Source of the DNA: Ottowia oryzae
GTDB taxonomy: Bacteria > Pseudomonadota > Gammaproteobacteria > Burkholderiales > Burkholderiaceae_C
Assembly (NCBI RefSeq): GCF_003008535.1
Contig: NZ_CP027666.1
Coordinates: 682,001 to 746,000, forward strand
Direction: 5' to 3'
Length of the DNA stretch: 64,000 nucleotides
The translations under genes and the position numbers were made by a program. Under the pieces are notes generated by a model. It was not told the DNA's origin. It did not search any database and saw nothing but the letters and a program-made list of their open reading frames with translations. Below are positions 48,977 to 57,974 of the stretch, piece after piece (the stretch's first letter is position 1; the number at the start of each line of letters is the position of its first letter).

Positions 48977-50335
48977 ATGAAGAACATCTACCGTGCCCTT
49001 GGGGCCTTGTTGCTGCTGGCTGCCGGCAGCTGGTTTCTGGCCGACGCCCTGTGGCCCCGGCCGTTTGAGTATTTCGCGTTCCGCAGCGCGGCCATCCAGC
49101 TCACCGGCGTGCTGGCGATGGCCGCGATGAGTTTTGCCATGGTGCTGGCGGTGCGCCCGCGCTGGGCCGACAAACTGCTTAACGGGCTGGACAAGATGTA
49201 CCGCCTGCACAAATGGCTGGGCATCACCGCGCTGGTCGCGGCGGTGGCGCACTGGTGGCTGGCCCAGGGCACCAAGTGGATGGTGGGCTGGGGCTGGCTG
49301 ACGCGCCCGGCGCGCGGCCCGCGCGAGCCCATCACCGACCCGCTGCGCGCCTGGTTCGACGGGCAGCGCCACCTGGCGGAGGACGTGGGCGAATGGGCCT
49401 TCTACGCCGCCGTGGCCTTCATCGCCGTGGCGCTGCTCAAGCGCATTCCCTACCGCTGGTTTGCGAAAACGCACCGCTGGATGGTCGTGCCCTACCTGGT
49501 GCTGGTGTTCCACGCCGCCGTGCTGCTGAAGTGGGACTACTGGACGCAGCCCGTGGGCTGGCTGACGGCGGGGCTGATGCTGGCGGGCACCGTGGCCGGC
49601 GCGTGGGTGCTCAGCGGGCGCGTGGGCCGCTCGCGCACCGTGGCCGGTGAGGTGGCCGACGTGCGTTATTTCGAGCCCCTGCGCGCCACCCGCACCACGC
49701 TGAGCCTGGCGCCCGGCTGGCCGGGGCACGCCGCTGGGCAGTTCGCCTTCGTCACCAGCGACCCGCGCGAAGGCGCCCACCCCTACACCATCGCCTCGGC
49801 CTGGAACGCGGCCGACCGGCAGATCCGCTTTGTCACCAAGGCGCTGGGCGACCACACCCGCGCGCTGCACCAGACCTTGCGCCCCGGCCTGCCCGTGCAG
49901 GTGGAGGGGCCCTACGGCTGCTTCACCTTCGACGACAGCGCGGCGCGGCAGATCTGGGTGGGCGGCGGCATCGGCATCACGCCCTTCATCGCCCGCATGC
50001 ACCAGCTGGCCCAGGCCACGCCCGCCGCGCCCGCTGCGCCCGGCACGCCGCGCGTGCCCGTCACCCTGTTTCACACCACGCGCGAAGAAGACCCGCAGGC
50101 GCTGGCGCTGCTGGCGGACGACGCCCGCGCCGCCGGTATCGACCTGCACGTGCTGGTCGACGCGCGCGACGGCCGGCTGACCGGCGACCGCCTGCGCGCG
50201 GCCGTGCCCGAATGGCGCGCGGCCAGCGTGTGGTTCTGCGGCCCCGCCGGGTTCGGCCAGGCTTTGCAGCGCGACATGGTCGCCCACGGCCTGCCGCAGG
50301 GCCGCTGGCACCAAGAGCTGTTCCAGATGCGCTGA
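48977..50335 (+). CDS. Ferric-reductase-like transmembrane flavoprotein
   Basis: A 452-residue protein with six TM helices in the first 210 residues (heme-ligand His in HKWLGITALVAAVAHWW and KTHRWMVVPYLVLVFHA) and a C-terminal FAD/NAD(P)H oxidoreductase part (AHPYTIASAW for FAD, VGGGIGITPFIARM for NADPH, WFCGPAGFGQAL). It moves electrons from cytosolic NAD(P)H across the membrane, to ferric iron or another acceptor. It diverges from the halogenase-like gene across 157 bp. Confidence 0.88.
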   Translation: MKNIYRALGALLLLAAGSWFLADALWPRPFEYFAFRSAAIQLTGVLAMAAMSFAMVLAVRPRWADKLLNGLDKMYRLHKWLGITALVAAVAHWWLAQGTKWMVGWGWLTRPARGPREPITDPLRAWFDGQRHLAEDVGEWAFYAAVAFIAVALLKRIPYRWFAKTHRWMVVPYLVLVFHAAVLLKWDYWTQPVGWLTAGLMLAGTVAGAWVLSGRVGRSRTVAGEVADVRYFEPLRATRTTLSLAPGWPGHAAGQFAFVTSDPREGAHPYTIASAWNAADRQIRFVTKALGDHTRALHQTLRPGLPVQVEGPYGCFTFDDSAARQIWVGGGIGITPFIARMHQLAQATPAAPAAPGTPRVPVTLFHTTREEDPQALALLADDARAAGIDLHVLVDARDGRLTGDRLRAAVPEWRAASVWFCGPAGFGQALQRDMVAHGLPQGRWHQELFQMR

Positions 50336-50341
50336 GCTGGG

Positions 50342-50403
50342 TTGCTATATAAAGAGTAGCTTCCAGCGCAGGCTGGATGGGCGCCAGCGTGCGTTTTTGA
50401 TCA
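50342..50403. repeat. Dispersed hairpin repeat, copy 13
   Basis: TTGCTATATAAAGAGTAGCT, TCCAGCGCAGGCTGGATGG, GCGCCAGCGTGCGTTTTTGA. Starts seven bases after the ferric-reductase-like stop. Confidence 0.72.
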
Positions 50404-50453
50404 TCACCGGTCCAGCGCGAAGGCAGCGCGGCGGCGGCCCATGCGGCGCGCCG

Positions 50454-51182
50454 TCAGAAGAACCAGTGCGCCACCAGCGGAATGATGAGCGAGCCCAGCA
50501 GCACCTGCAGGCCCAGCGCCAGCCCGGCGTAGGCGCCCGCGTCGGCGTTGACCTGCAACGCGCGCGCCGCGCCCAGCCCGTGGGCTGAGGTGCCCATGGC
50601 AAAGCCGCGCGCCATCCAGTCCAGGCGCGACTCGCTCATGCCCATCAGGCGAAACAGCGCGCGGCCGCTCAGCGCGCCGACCAGGCCGGTCAGCACCGCG
50701 AACACCGCCGCCAGCGCCGGCACGCCGCCAATCGACTGGGCCACGCCCATGGCGACAGGCGCCGTGACCGATTTGGGCGCCAGCGAACGCAGCAGGTCGC
50801 CCGGCAAACCCACGGCCCAGCCCAGCAGCACCGCCGAAGCGGCCGCGGCCGTGCCGCCGATCAGCCCGGCCACCAGAAACCGCCCCCAGGAGCTGGCCAG
50901 CGTGGTGCGCCGCTCCCACAGCGGCACGCCCAGCGCCACCACCGCCGGGCCCAGCAGGAAGTGGATGAATTGCGCGCCCGCAAAGTAGCTGGGGTAGGGC
51001 ACGCCGCTGATCAGCAGCACCGCGCCCAGCCCCACGATGGACCACAGCACCGGGTTGGCCCAGGGCGCCTGGCCCACGCGCTGATAGAACGCCAGCGCCA
51101 GCAGGTAGACGACCAGGGTGGAGGTCAGCCCGACCAGCGGCGCCGACGACAGGTAAACCCACAGTTGCACGAAATCAGGCAT
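50454..51182 (-). CDS. lrgB: LrgB/CidB-family membrane protein
   Basis: A 242-residue protein with seven or more TM helices. The sequence SVTAPVAMGVAQSIGG and the late motif MGTSAHGLGAARAL are hallmarks of LrgB. LrgAB/CidAB act in murein hydrolase control, autolysis or metabolite export. Its start overlaps the lrgA stop by 8 bp, so the pair is one operon. Confidence 0.92.
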   Translation of the reverse strand: MPDFVQLWVYLSSAPLVGLTSTLVVYLLALAFYQRVGQAPWANPVLWSIVGLGAVLLISGVPYPSYFAGAQFIHFLLGPAVVALGVPLWERRTTLASSWGRFLVAGLIGGTAAAASAVLLGWAVGLPGDLLRSLAPKSVTAPVAMGVAQSIGGVPALAAVFAVLTGLVGALSGRALFRLMGMSESRLDWMARGFAMGTSAHGLGAARALQVNADAGAYAGLALGLQVLLGSLIIPLVAHWFF

Positions 51183-51618
51183 GGCCGGGCTCCTGGGTGG
51201 GTTGGCCTTCGGCGGCGGCGACGCTGGTTTCGGTGAATTCGCCGGGCGGCTCCGGGTCGTCCTCCGACGGCGGCGCGTGGCGCATCAGCACCCGCAGGGT
51301 GAGCGCGCTGACGATCAGGCCAAACCAGGTGGACAGCACGATCACCATCGCCAGCTTCAGCCCGTAGTGCTGCAGTACGTCCAGGTGGGTGATGACGCCC
51401 ACGCCCACGGGCACGAACAGCAGCGACAAATGGCTCAGCAGAAAGCGCGCCATGTCGACCACGGGCACGCGAATGAAATCCGATTGCAGCGCCAGCGTCA
51501 GCAGCACCATGCCGATCACCGGGCCGGGAAATGGCAGGTGCAGCACGCGGGCCAGCACTTCGCCCACCAGCTGCAGCACCAGCAGCCAGGCAAAGCCAAT
51601 CAGGGGTTGAATACTCAT
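51175..51618 (-). CDS. lrgA: LrgA/CidA-family holin-like protein
   Basis: A 147-residue holin-like protein with four TM helices; LVGEVLARVLHLPFPGPVIG and FVPVGVGVITHLD are typical of LrgA. A charged, acidic C-terminal tail (SEDDPEPPGEFTETS) extends beyond most homologues. First gene of the lrgAB pair. Confidence 0.9.
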   Translation of the reverse strand: MSIQPLIGFAWLLVLQLVGEVLARVLHLPFPGPVIGMVLLTLALQSDFIRVPVVDMARFLLSHLSLLFVPVGVGVITHLDVLQHYGLKLAMVIVLSTWFGLIVSALTLRVLMRHAPPSEDDPEPPGEFTETSVAAAEGQPTQEPGHA

Positions 51619-52117
51619 CGTGAAAACCTTTCGCGGCGGACAGCGCAGCGCGCCGTTTTGGGCGCCGGCCGCCGGCCGAGCGCGATGGTAGCGGGTGTGT
51701 AAAGACCGAGTGTTTCACCCAAGTGGACGGCGGGGCCTGCTGCCGAGCGCTGGAGCGGGGTGCGGTGGGGCGCCGTGCTGGCGCGGCCGTGCGGCGCGGG
51801 CCGCGCTGCCGGCGGCGGGCCAGCGCTGTGGCGATGGCGCCGCAAGGTGCTGACGTCTACTGCGAAATTGATAGCTGCCAGCGCTGGTGGGGCGTGCGCC
51901 AGAGGTCAAGAACACCACTAAAGATGCGGGGCAGGGCGTGGTGGTTGCCGGGGCAAGGCGGCTCATCCGGCCCGCACCAGCACGGTCAAAGCAAGATTGG
52001 CCACGGCTCGGTGATGCGGCCATCTGCCGGGCGAAGGGCCGCGCCGGTCATGCCGTGCTGGCGCCTTGGCCTGCGGGCGCGATGCGCGAGCCCCTCAGAT
52101 GTCCCTCAGATGCCCCC
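51619..52117. other. Intergenic region upstream of lrgAB
   Basis: This 499-bp stretch separates lrgA from a LysR gene on the same strand. It holds the lrgA promoter and one hairpin repeat copy (51863-51911). Open frames here lack ribosome sites and recognisable features. Confidence 0.5.
51863..51911. repeat. Dispersed hairpin repeat, copy 14
   Basis: CGAAATTGATAGCTGCCAGC, GCTGGTGGGGCGTGCGCCAG, then AGGTCAAGA. The right arm is shortened. Confidence 0.72.
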
Positions 52118-53116
52118 TCAGGGCGCCCCGGCCCGCTGCCAAGCCTCAGGCAACCGGGCTTCGGCGTGCGTCAGGTCGACGTGCGCCTGCAGAAAGTCCA
52201 GCACCGCGCGGGTGCGCGCGGGCAGCCGGTCGGGGCGGCCCAGGTACATGGCGTGGATCGGCTCCAGCTCGCCGGTGTTGAACGGCTCCAGCACCGCCAC
52301 CAGCCGGCCCGCGGCCAGGTCGTCCCACGCGTGGTAGACCGACAGGCGCGCCAGGCCCGCGCCGTCCAGCGCTAGCTGGCGCATCACGTCGCCGTCGTTC
52401 ACGCGCAGCACCTCGCCAGCGTGCACCTGCAGGCGGCGCCCGTCCACGTCAAAAGGCCACGCCGGGCGGGCGCGGCGGTAGTTCCAGCCCAGGCGCGTGT
52501 GCCGGCCCAGCTCGGCCGGGTGGCGCGGCGTGCCGCGCGCGGCCAGGTACGCGGGCGCGGCGACGATGGCCTGGCGCGTGCTGCCCAGGCGCCGCGCCAC
52601 CATGTCGGACGCGGGCAGCTCGCCCCAGCGCACGGCGATGTCCATGCCGCTGTCGGCCAGGTCCACCACCTCGTCGGTGAAGCTCAAGTCCAGCTGCAGT
52701 TGCGGGTACTGCGCCAGCAGCGCGGGCACCAGCGGCAGCAGCAGCACGCGGCCGGTGGACGTGCTGGCGGTGATGCGCACCGCGCCGCGCGGCGTGGCGG
52801 CGGTGGCCACGGTGCGTTCCAGCTCGTCCAGATCGGCCAGCAGGCGCTTGCCGCGCTCGTACAGCTGGGCGCCTTCGGGCGTCAGCTGCACGCTGCGCGT
52901 ACTGCGGCGCAGCAGCTGCACGCCCAGGCGCGCCTCCAGCCGTGTCATCAGCTTGCTGACGGCCGAGGGCGACACCTTCAGCTGCCGCGCCGCCGCCGAC
53001 AGGCTGCCGCGCTCGGCCACCGCCACCAGCGCCTGCAGGTCGGCCCAGCGCTCGGCGCGCAGCGGGGCGTCTGCCCCGGTGGCGGCTTGTGGTGCGGGTT
53101 GAACGGCGTCGGTCAT
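52118..53116 (-). CDS. LysR-family transcriptional regulator
   Basis: A 332-residue LysR regulator: HTH at about 25-85 (LQALVAVAERGSLSAAARQL, VSPSAVSKLMTRLEARLG) and a substrate-binding domain (DLSFTDEVVDLADSGMDIAV, RWGELPASDMVARRLG). It is divergent from an MFS exporter gene across 175 bp, so that gene is the likely target. Confidence 0.93.
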   Translation of the reverse strand: MTDAVQPAPQAATGADAPLRAERWADLQALVAVAERGSLSAAARQLKVSPSAVSKLMTRLEARLGVQLLRRSTRSVQLTPEGAQLYERGKRLLADLDELERTVATAATPRGAVRITASTSTGRVLLLPLVPALLAQYPQLQLDLSFTDEVVDLADSGMDIAVRWGELPASDMVARRLGSTRQAIVAAPAYLAARGTPRHPAELGRHTRLGWNYRRARPAWPFDVDGRRLQVHAGEVLRVNDGDVMRQLALDGAGLARLSVYHAWDDLAAGRLVAVLEPFNTGELEPIHAMYLGRPDRLPARTRAVLDFLQAHVDLTHAEARLPEAWQRAGAP

Positions 53117-53291
53117 CGGCGGGGTGGCGGGGTCAGGGCGGGGGCGGGGTGAAGCAGGGCGGGTTGGACTTGTGCCAGCGTGGCACAAATGCTGTGCCAT
53201 TGTTCCATCTACACAAACACCGCGCCAGCCGCCACAGTTCAGGGTGTTGAACCATTGGCGCGCCGCAGCAAGCGGGCGCGCCCTGCACACC

Positions 53292-54482
53292 ATGCCCTTA
53301 TCCCTGCTCGCCCTGGCCGCCGGCGCCTTTGGCATCGGCACCACCGAATTCGTCATCATGGGCCTGCTCACGCAGGTCAGCGAAGACTTGCGCATCAGCA
53401 TCCCGCTGGCCGGCACGCTGATTTCGGGCTACGCCATTGGCGTGGCGGTGGGCGCGCCGCTGCTCACCCTGGCCACGCGGCATTGGCCGCGCAAGCGCCT
53501 GCTGATGGCGTTGATGCTGATCTTCATTGCCGGCAACGCCGCCGCCGCGCTGGCGCCCAGCTATGGCTGGCTGATGGCCGCGCGGGTGCTGACCTCGCTC
53601 ACCCACGGCACCTTCTTCGGCGTGGGCGCCGTGGTGGCCACCGGGCTGGTGCCCGCCGAAAAGCGCGCATCGGCCATCGCGCTGATGTTTTCCGGCTTGA
53701 CGCTGGCCACGCTGCTGGGCGTGCCCGCCGGTGCGTGGGTGGGCCAGCACTGGGGCTGGCGCGCGTCCTTCGTGGCCGTGGCGCTGGTCGGCGTGGTGGC
53801 GCTGGCCATCCTGGCCGCCTTCGTGCCCGCCGACCGTGGCCGCCCGGAGGTGGGCGACGTGCGGCAAGAGCTGGCCATGCTGGGCCGCGGCCAGGTGTGG
53901 CTTGGCCTGGGCATTACGGTGTTCGGCTTTGCGGGCCTGTTCGCGCTGTACACCTACATCGAACCGCTGCTGCGCCAGGTCACCCACATGCCCGAAGGGC
54001 GCGTGGCCCTCACGCTGCTGCTGTTCGGCGCGGGGCTGGCCGCCGGCAACCTGCTGGGCGGGCGCCTGGCCGATCGCGGCGTGATGCGCGCGCTGGGCCT
54101 CAGCATCGGGGCGCTGCTGATCACCCTGCTGGTCGCGCACTGGGCCTTTGGCAGCCAGGCCACCGCCATGGCCTACGTGGTGGTGCTGGGCACCGTGGCC
54201 TTCGCCACCGTGGCGCCCATGCAGATGCGCGTGCTGCAACAGGCCGGCAGCGCGGGCGCCAACCTGGCGTCCAGCCTGAACATTGCCGCCTTCAACCTGG
54301 GCAACGCCATCGGCGCGTGGGTGGGCGGCTGGGTGCTGGCCCACGTGGGCCTGCTGAACATCGGCTGGGCCGCCGCTGGGCTGACGGGGCTGGGTTTGCT
54401 GCTGGTGGGGTGGAGTGCGGCGGCTGGGCGCGGTGCGTCGGGCGGCGACGCCGAGACGCCGCACTGCGCCGCTTCCGCCTAG
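53292..54482 (+). CDS. MFS drug/sugar exporter (AraJ/YdhP-like)
   Basis: A 396-residue 12-TM major facilitator protein. The opening LALAAGAFGIGTTEFVIMGL is characteristic of the AraJ/YdhP/NepI-type DHA1 group, and RHWPRKRLLMALM follows TM2 as the motif A loop. Start at 53292 gives the normal N-terminus. Likely exports small molecules under control of the divergent LysR gene; substrate unknown. Confidence 0.9.
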   Translation: MPLSLLALAAGAFGIGTTEFVIMGLLTQVSEDLRISIPLAGTLISGYAIGVAVGAPLLTLATRHWPRKRLLMALMLIFIAGNAAAALAPSYGWLMAARVLTSLTHGTFFGVGAVVATGLVPAEKRASAIALMFSGLTLATLLGVPAGAWVGQHWGWRASFVAVALVGVVALAILAAFVPADRGRPEVGDVRQELAMLGRGQVWLGLGITVFGFAGLFALYTYIEPLLRQVTHMPEGRVALTLLLFGAGLAAGNLLGGRLADRGVMRALGLSIGALLITLLVAHWAFGSQATAMAYVVVLGTVAFATVAPMQMRVLQQAGSAGANLASSLNIAAFNLGNAIGAWVGGWVLAHVGLLNIGWAAAGLTGLGLLLVGWSAAAGRGASGGDAETPHCAASA

Positions 54483-54570
54483 TGAGCATGAGCGCAGCAG
54501 AGGTCGCAGGCCATCGACCGCCGGTTGTGCTGCGCTTGCTGCTCAGTCTTTTTCTTGTCAATCGAATCGC

Positions 54571-54613
54571 GGTCCAGCGCAGGATGGGCGTGCGCAAGCT
54601 GCTATCAAGTTTG
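54571..54613. repeat. Dispersed hairpin repeat, copy 15
   Basis: GGTCCAGCGCAGGATGGGC and GTGCGCAAGCTGCTATCAAG, between the convergent MFS and GNAT genes. Confidence 0.62.
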
Positions 54614-54669
54614 TCTATTTGGCATCGGACGCCGAGCCGATCGGTCGGGCGCTGCCGCGCGCCTGGTGC

Positions 54670-55209
54670 TCAGCGGGTCTTAGCGTAAAGCCAGCCGTCG
54701 CGCGGATCGGGCGACAGATTGGGGTGCACGGTGTAGCGAGCCAACCTGCCTTCACGGGCGAAGCCGCATTTCTCAAGCACGCGCGCGGAGGCGAGGTTGT
54801 CCACATCGCAGGTGGCCTCTACGCGAAAGAGCCCAGGCTGTGCCAGCGCCAGCTCTGTGACCGCCCGTACCGCCTCGGGTACGTAGCCGCGCCCCCAGTG
54901 CGCCTTCGCCAGCACGTAGCCGATGTTCAATCGGTGCCCAGCGCATCGGGCCTCAATCATGCCCATCACCAGATCGTCTGTGCGCCGCACCAGCATGTAG
55001 GGCCAGACGTCGGCGCCAGTCCATGCCTTGATGCACCCCTCGACGAACTGCTGCGTATCCGCCAGCCGTGCGTGAGGGGTCCACACCATGTAGCGGCAGA
55101 CTTCCGGATCTTGGCAGTACGCGCCAAAGATCGCATCCGCGTCCGGCCGTTCAGGCCGACGCAGAAGCAGCCGGTCTGTTTCGATGCGTTCGGGCAGCAG
55201 GTCGGTCAT
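54670..55209 (-). CDS. GNAT N-acetyltransferase (RimJ/RimL type)
   Basis: A 179-residue acetyltransferase. ETDRLLLRRPERPDADAIFG is the RimJ/RimL-type start; NIGYVLAKAHWGRGYVPEAV holds the acetyl-CoA pyrophosphate loop; NLASARVLEKCGFAREGRL is the closing motif. It transfers acetyl groups to an amine; the substrate cannot be told. Confidence 0.9.
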   Translation of the reverse strand: MTDLLPERIETDRLLLRRPERPDADAIFGAYCQDPEVCRYMVWTPHARLADTQQFVEGCIKAWTGADVWPYMLVRRTDDLVMGMIEARCAGHRLNIGYVLAKAHWGRGYVPEAVRAVTELALAQPGLFRVEATCDVDNLASARVLEKCGFAREGRLARYTVHPNLSPDPRDGWLYAKTR

Positions 55210-55271
55210 AGGCTGGGTTCACTGATGGGCCCCCTGGTTTTCGACTGGTGCAGTCGGTCGGAGGACGCCGC

Positions 55272-56783
55272 TTAAAACCGCTCCAACTCCGCGTGCGGCA
55301 GCGCGCCGCCGCGCACCAGCATGCGGCCGTATTCCGCGCAGCGCTGCAGCGTGGGAATCACTTTGCCGGGGTTCAGCAGTTCCTGCGGGTCGAACGCGCG
55401 TTTGACGGCGAACATCTGCTCGTTTTCTTCGGCGCTGAACTGCACGCACATGCTGTTGAGCTTTTCCACGCCCACGCCGTGCTCGCCCGTCACCGTGCCG
55501 CCCATCGCCACGCTGGTTTCCAGGATGTCGGCGCCGAATTGTTCGCAGCGGTGCAGCTCATCCGGGTCGTTGGCGTCGAACAGGATCAGCGGGTGCAGGT
55601 TGCCGTCGCCCGCGTGGAACACGTTGCAGCAGCGCAGGCCGTACTTTTGCTCCATCGCCTGGATGGCCAGCAGGATGTCGGCCAGGCGCTTGCGCGGGAT
55701 GGTCGAATCCATGCACATGTAGTCGGGGCTGATGCGGCCGCTGGCGGGGAAGGCGTTCTTGCGCCCGCTCCAGAAGCGCAGGCGCTCGGCTTCAGACTCG
55801 CTTACTGCAATTTTGGTAGCGCCCGCTGCAGTCAGCACCTGCGTCATGCGCTCAATCTCTTCTGCCACCTCTTCGGGCGTGCCGTCGCTTTCGCACAGCA
55901 GGATGGCGGCGGCATCCAGGTCGTAGCCGGCCTGCACGAAGTCTTCGACCGCGGCCGTCATGGGCTTGTCCATCATCTCCAGCCCGGCGGGGATGATGCC
56001 CGCGGCGATGACGGCGGCCACCGCGTCGCCCGCGTGGCGCACGTCGCTGAAGCTGGCCATGATGCAGCGCGCCAGGCGCGGCTTGGGGCAAAGGCGCACG
56101 GTGACTTCGGTGGTGACGGCCAGCATGCCTTCGCTGCCGGTGATCAGCGCCATCAGGTCGTAGCCCGGCGCGTCCAGCGCTTCGCTGCCGAATTCGATGG
56201 GCTCGCCTTCCACGGTGAAGCCTTTCACTTTCAGCAGGTTGTGCACCGTCAGGCCGTATTTCAGGCAGTGCACGCCGCCAGAGTTTTCGGCCACGTTGCC
56301 GCCGATGGTGCAGGCGATCTGGCTGCTGGGGTCGGGCGCGTAGTACAGGCCGTGCGCGGCAGCGGCTTCGCTGATGGCCAGGTTGCGCACGCCGCACTGC
56401 ACGGTGGCGGTGCGCGCCAGCGGGTCGATCTTCAGGATCTGGTTGAACTTGGCCAGCGACAGCGTCACGCCGCGCTCATGCGGCATGGCCCCGCCCGACA
56501 GGCCGGTGCCCGCGCCGCGCGCCACCACCGGCACGCCTAGGCGGTGGCAGGTTTGCAACACCGATTGAATCTGTTGGTAACTGGAAGGCAGGGCCACGGC
56601 CAGCGGGCGCTGGCGGTAGGCGGTGAGGCCGTCGCACTCGTAAGGGGTGGTGCGCTCGGCGTTGGTGATCAGCGACTCTGGGGGTAAAACGGCCTGCAGC
56701 GCTTGTGTGACCTGCGCTAGCAGCTCTTCTTTTGATAGTGCTTCTGTGCGCGCCTGGGGCGGCACTTCGATGACGGCGGACAT
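55272..56783 (-). CDS. glcD: FAD-linked oxidase, glycolate oxidase subunit GlcD type
   Basis: A 503-residue flavoenzyme with a PCMH-type FAD domain (VVARGAGTGLSGGAMPHERG, PDPSSQIACTIGGNVAENSG) and a C-terminal FAD-oxidase domain ending in the GEHGVGVEKLNSMC and LLNPGKVIP motifs. It oxidises glycolate or D-lactate-type hydroxy acids. No glcE or glcF follows; the downstream gene is a GNAT. Two stretches, near the N-terminus (56684-56742) and at 55800-55842, resemble the hairpin repeat in frame. Confidence 0.92.
   Translation of the reverse strand: MSAVIEVPPQARTEALSKEELLAQVTQALQAVLPPESLITNAERTTPYECDGLTAYRQRPLAVALPSSYQQIQSVLQTCHRLGVPVVARGAGTGLSGGAMPHERGVTLSLAKFNQILKIDPLARTATVQCGVRNLAISEAAAAHGLYYAPDPSSQIACTIGGNVAENSGGVHCLKYGLTVHNLLKVKGFTVEGEPIEFGSEALDAPGYDLMALITGSEGMLAVTTEVTVRLCPKPRLARCIMASFSDVRHAGDAVAAVIAAGIIPAGLEMMDKPMTAAVEDFVQAGYDLDAAAILLCESDGTPEEVAEEIERMTQVLTAAGATKIAVSESEAERLRFWSGRKNAFPASGRISPDYMCMDSTIPRKRLADILLAIQAMEQKYGLRCCNVFHAGDGNLHPLILFDANDPDELHRCEQFGADILETSVAMGGTVTGEHGVGVEKLNSMCVQFSAEENEQMFAVKRAFDPQELLNPGKVIPTLQRCAEYGRMLVRGGALPHAELERF
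56684..56742. repeat. Hairpin repeat copy inside glcD N-terminus
   Basis: On the minus strand GCACTATCAAAAGAAGAGCT, GCTAGCGCAGGTCACACAAG, CGCTGCAGGCCGTTTTACC. The CTATCAAAA flank plus both arms match intergenic copies; it encodes the N-terminal helix of GlcD. Confidence 0.55.
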
Positions 56784-56944
56784 GGCGGTACGGGTTCCAA
56801 CGAGGGTCAGCCACTATAGGCCAAGCGGGCGGGCGGGTCGGGCGTCATCCTGCGGTGGGTTTCGGTAGCGACAATGGGCTATCCGGCCGCCAGGGAGGCG
56901 CCGCCCAGCGCACCGCCGGTGTCGCCCCGCAGAAGAAAACGAGC

Positions 56945-57427
56945 ATGCAGCAGTACCCACTACCTTCCCCGCCCCGAACGTTGAGCCACTGGGTGCTCAG
57001 CGCCGCGCTGTGCACCAGCGGCGGCGCCAGCTGGGCGCAGGCCGCGCAGCCTGGCAGCGCCGGCCCATCGGTGGCCACCGTGGCCGAACCCCTGCCGCCG
57101 CGCTTCGTGCTGTGCCAGCGCGAAGTGGCCGCGCAGGCGGGCGACCGCCAGTCGCTCATGCGCACCTGCCTGGCTCGCCGCCTGGAGGGCGAGCGCGTGG
57201 TGCAACGCGACTGCAAGCGCCAGGTGAGCGGCGCCAAGGGCGTGCACGCGCGCCAGGCCGCGCAGCTGGCGTGCGAAAGACAGGCGCTGTCGGTCGCCTC
57301 GTCCGAACTACCGCGCGGCCCGGCCCCGGCGCCGCGCCCGATGCTGACGGCCGAACCCCGTCGCCCCGCCGCCACCGGCATGATGCCGGTGGGCACCGCG
57401 CCCCTGCCGGCGTCGGGCGAGAACTGA
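56945..57427 (+). CDS. Exported protein with PsiF-like cysteine motif
   Basis: A 160-residue protein with signal peptide (LSHWVLSAALCTSGGASWAQ). Residues about 55-115, RFVLCQREVAAQAGDRQSLM, RTCLARRLEGER and further Cys-containing repeats, recall the PsiF phosphate-starvation-inducible repeat (C..A...L.G..R..FM..CL). The tail is Pro/Arg-rich. Divergent from glcD. Function unknown even in PsiF. Confidence 0.65.
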   Translation: MQQYPLPSPPRTLSHWVLSAALCTSGGASWAQAAQPGSAGPSVATVAEPLPPRFVLCQREVAAQAGDRQSLMRTCLARRLEGERVVQRDCKRQVSGAKGVHARQAAQLACERQALSVASSELPRGPAPAPRPMLTAEPRRPAATGMMPVGTAPLPASGEN

Positions 57428-57593
57428 GCCGTAGCCGTCGCGACAACGCGCATGGGGTTCGTGCCGCGGGTGCGGGATCTGCGCTGGCTGATCGAAGCCG
57501 AGCTGGGGCAGCGAAGCGCTCAGCCTGCGCGGAGTGGTGGGGAGGAACGTAGAGCGTGTCGGCGCTTCGCTACAGGGCACAACACGACACGAC

Positions 57594-57637
<44 letters not shown>

Positions 57638-57713
57638 GCTGGCGCCCGCCCGGGCGGCGATAAAACGGATGGATTCTTGACTGCGACCGTGCACGTTGGC
57701 GGCGGCGAGCCAT

Positions 57714-57746
57714 GAAAAAAGGGGTGCTGTGCAGCACCCCTTTTTG
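57714..57746. terminator. Bidirectional rho-independent terminator
   Basis: AAAAAAGGGGTGCT, loop GTGC, AGCACCCCTTTTT. The stem is flanked by A-run and T-run, so it works on both strands; it ends the barnase/barstar operon 22 bp after the last stop. Confidence 0.9.
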
Positions 57747-57767
57747 GGCTAGGCGGTCACGGCGCCG

Positions 57768-57974
57768 TCAGGCGGCGCTCAACCAGTAGCCGGCGTTGAA
57801 CGGGCTGCTCATGCGCAGCGCCAGCGGGGAAATGTCCACCAGCTTGTCCGTCGGCATTTTTTCGCCGGGTTCTTCGGGAGTCTCCGCCGCGGATACGGCA
57901 TCGATGAGGGCCTCGGTCGCCCGTTCTGCTTGGCCAGCTGCTGCAGAACGGGCTACAGAAAAGAATAGAAGCAC
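57768..57974 (-). CDS. Small ORF at the end of the barnase/barstar operon
   Basis: A 68-residue frame with GTG start at 57974 that overlaps the barstar 3' end by 22 bp and stops 22 bp before a strong terminator. The sequence ERATEALIDAVSAAETPEEP is acidic and helical, ending PFNAGYWLSAA; no family is recognised. Position supports a real third gene, but the start has no clear ribosome site. Confidence 0.45.
   Translation of the reverse strand: MLLFFSVARSAAAGQAERATEALIDAVSAAETPEEPGEKMPTDKLVDISPLALRMSSPFNAGYWLSAA

Noticed and set aside
51723..52337. Plus-strand frame across the lrgA upstream region and the LysR gene end
   Set aside because: It overlaps the 3' part of the well-supported LysR gene and shows no motif.
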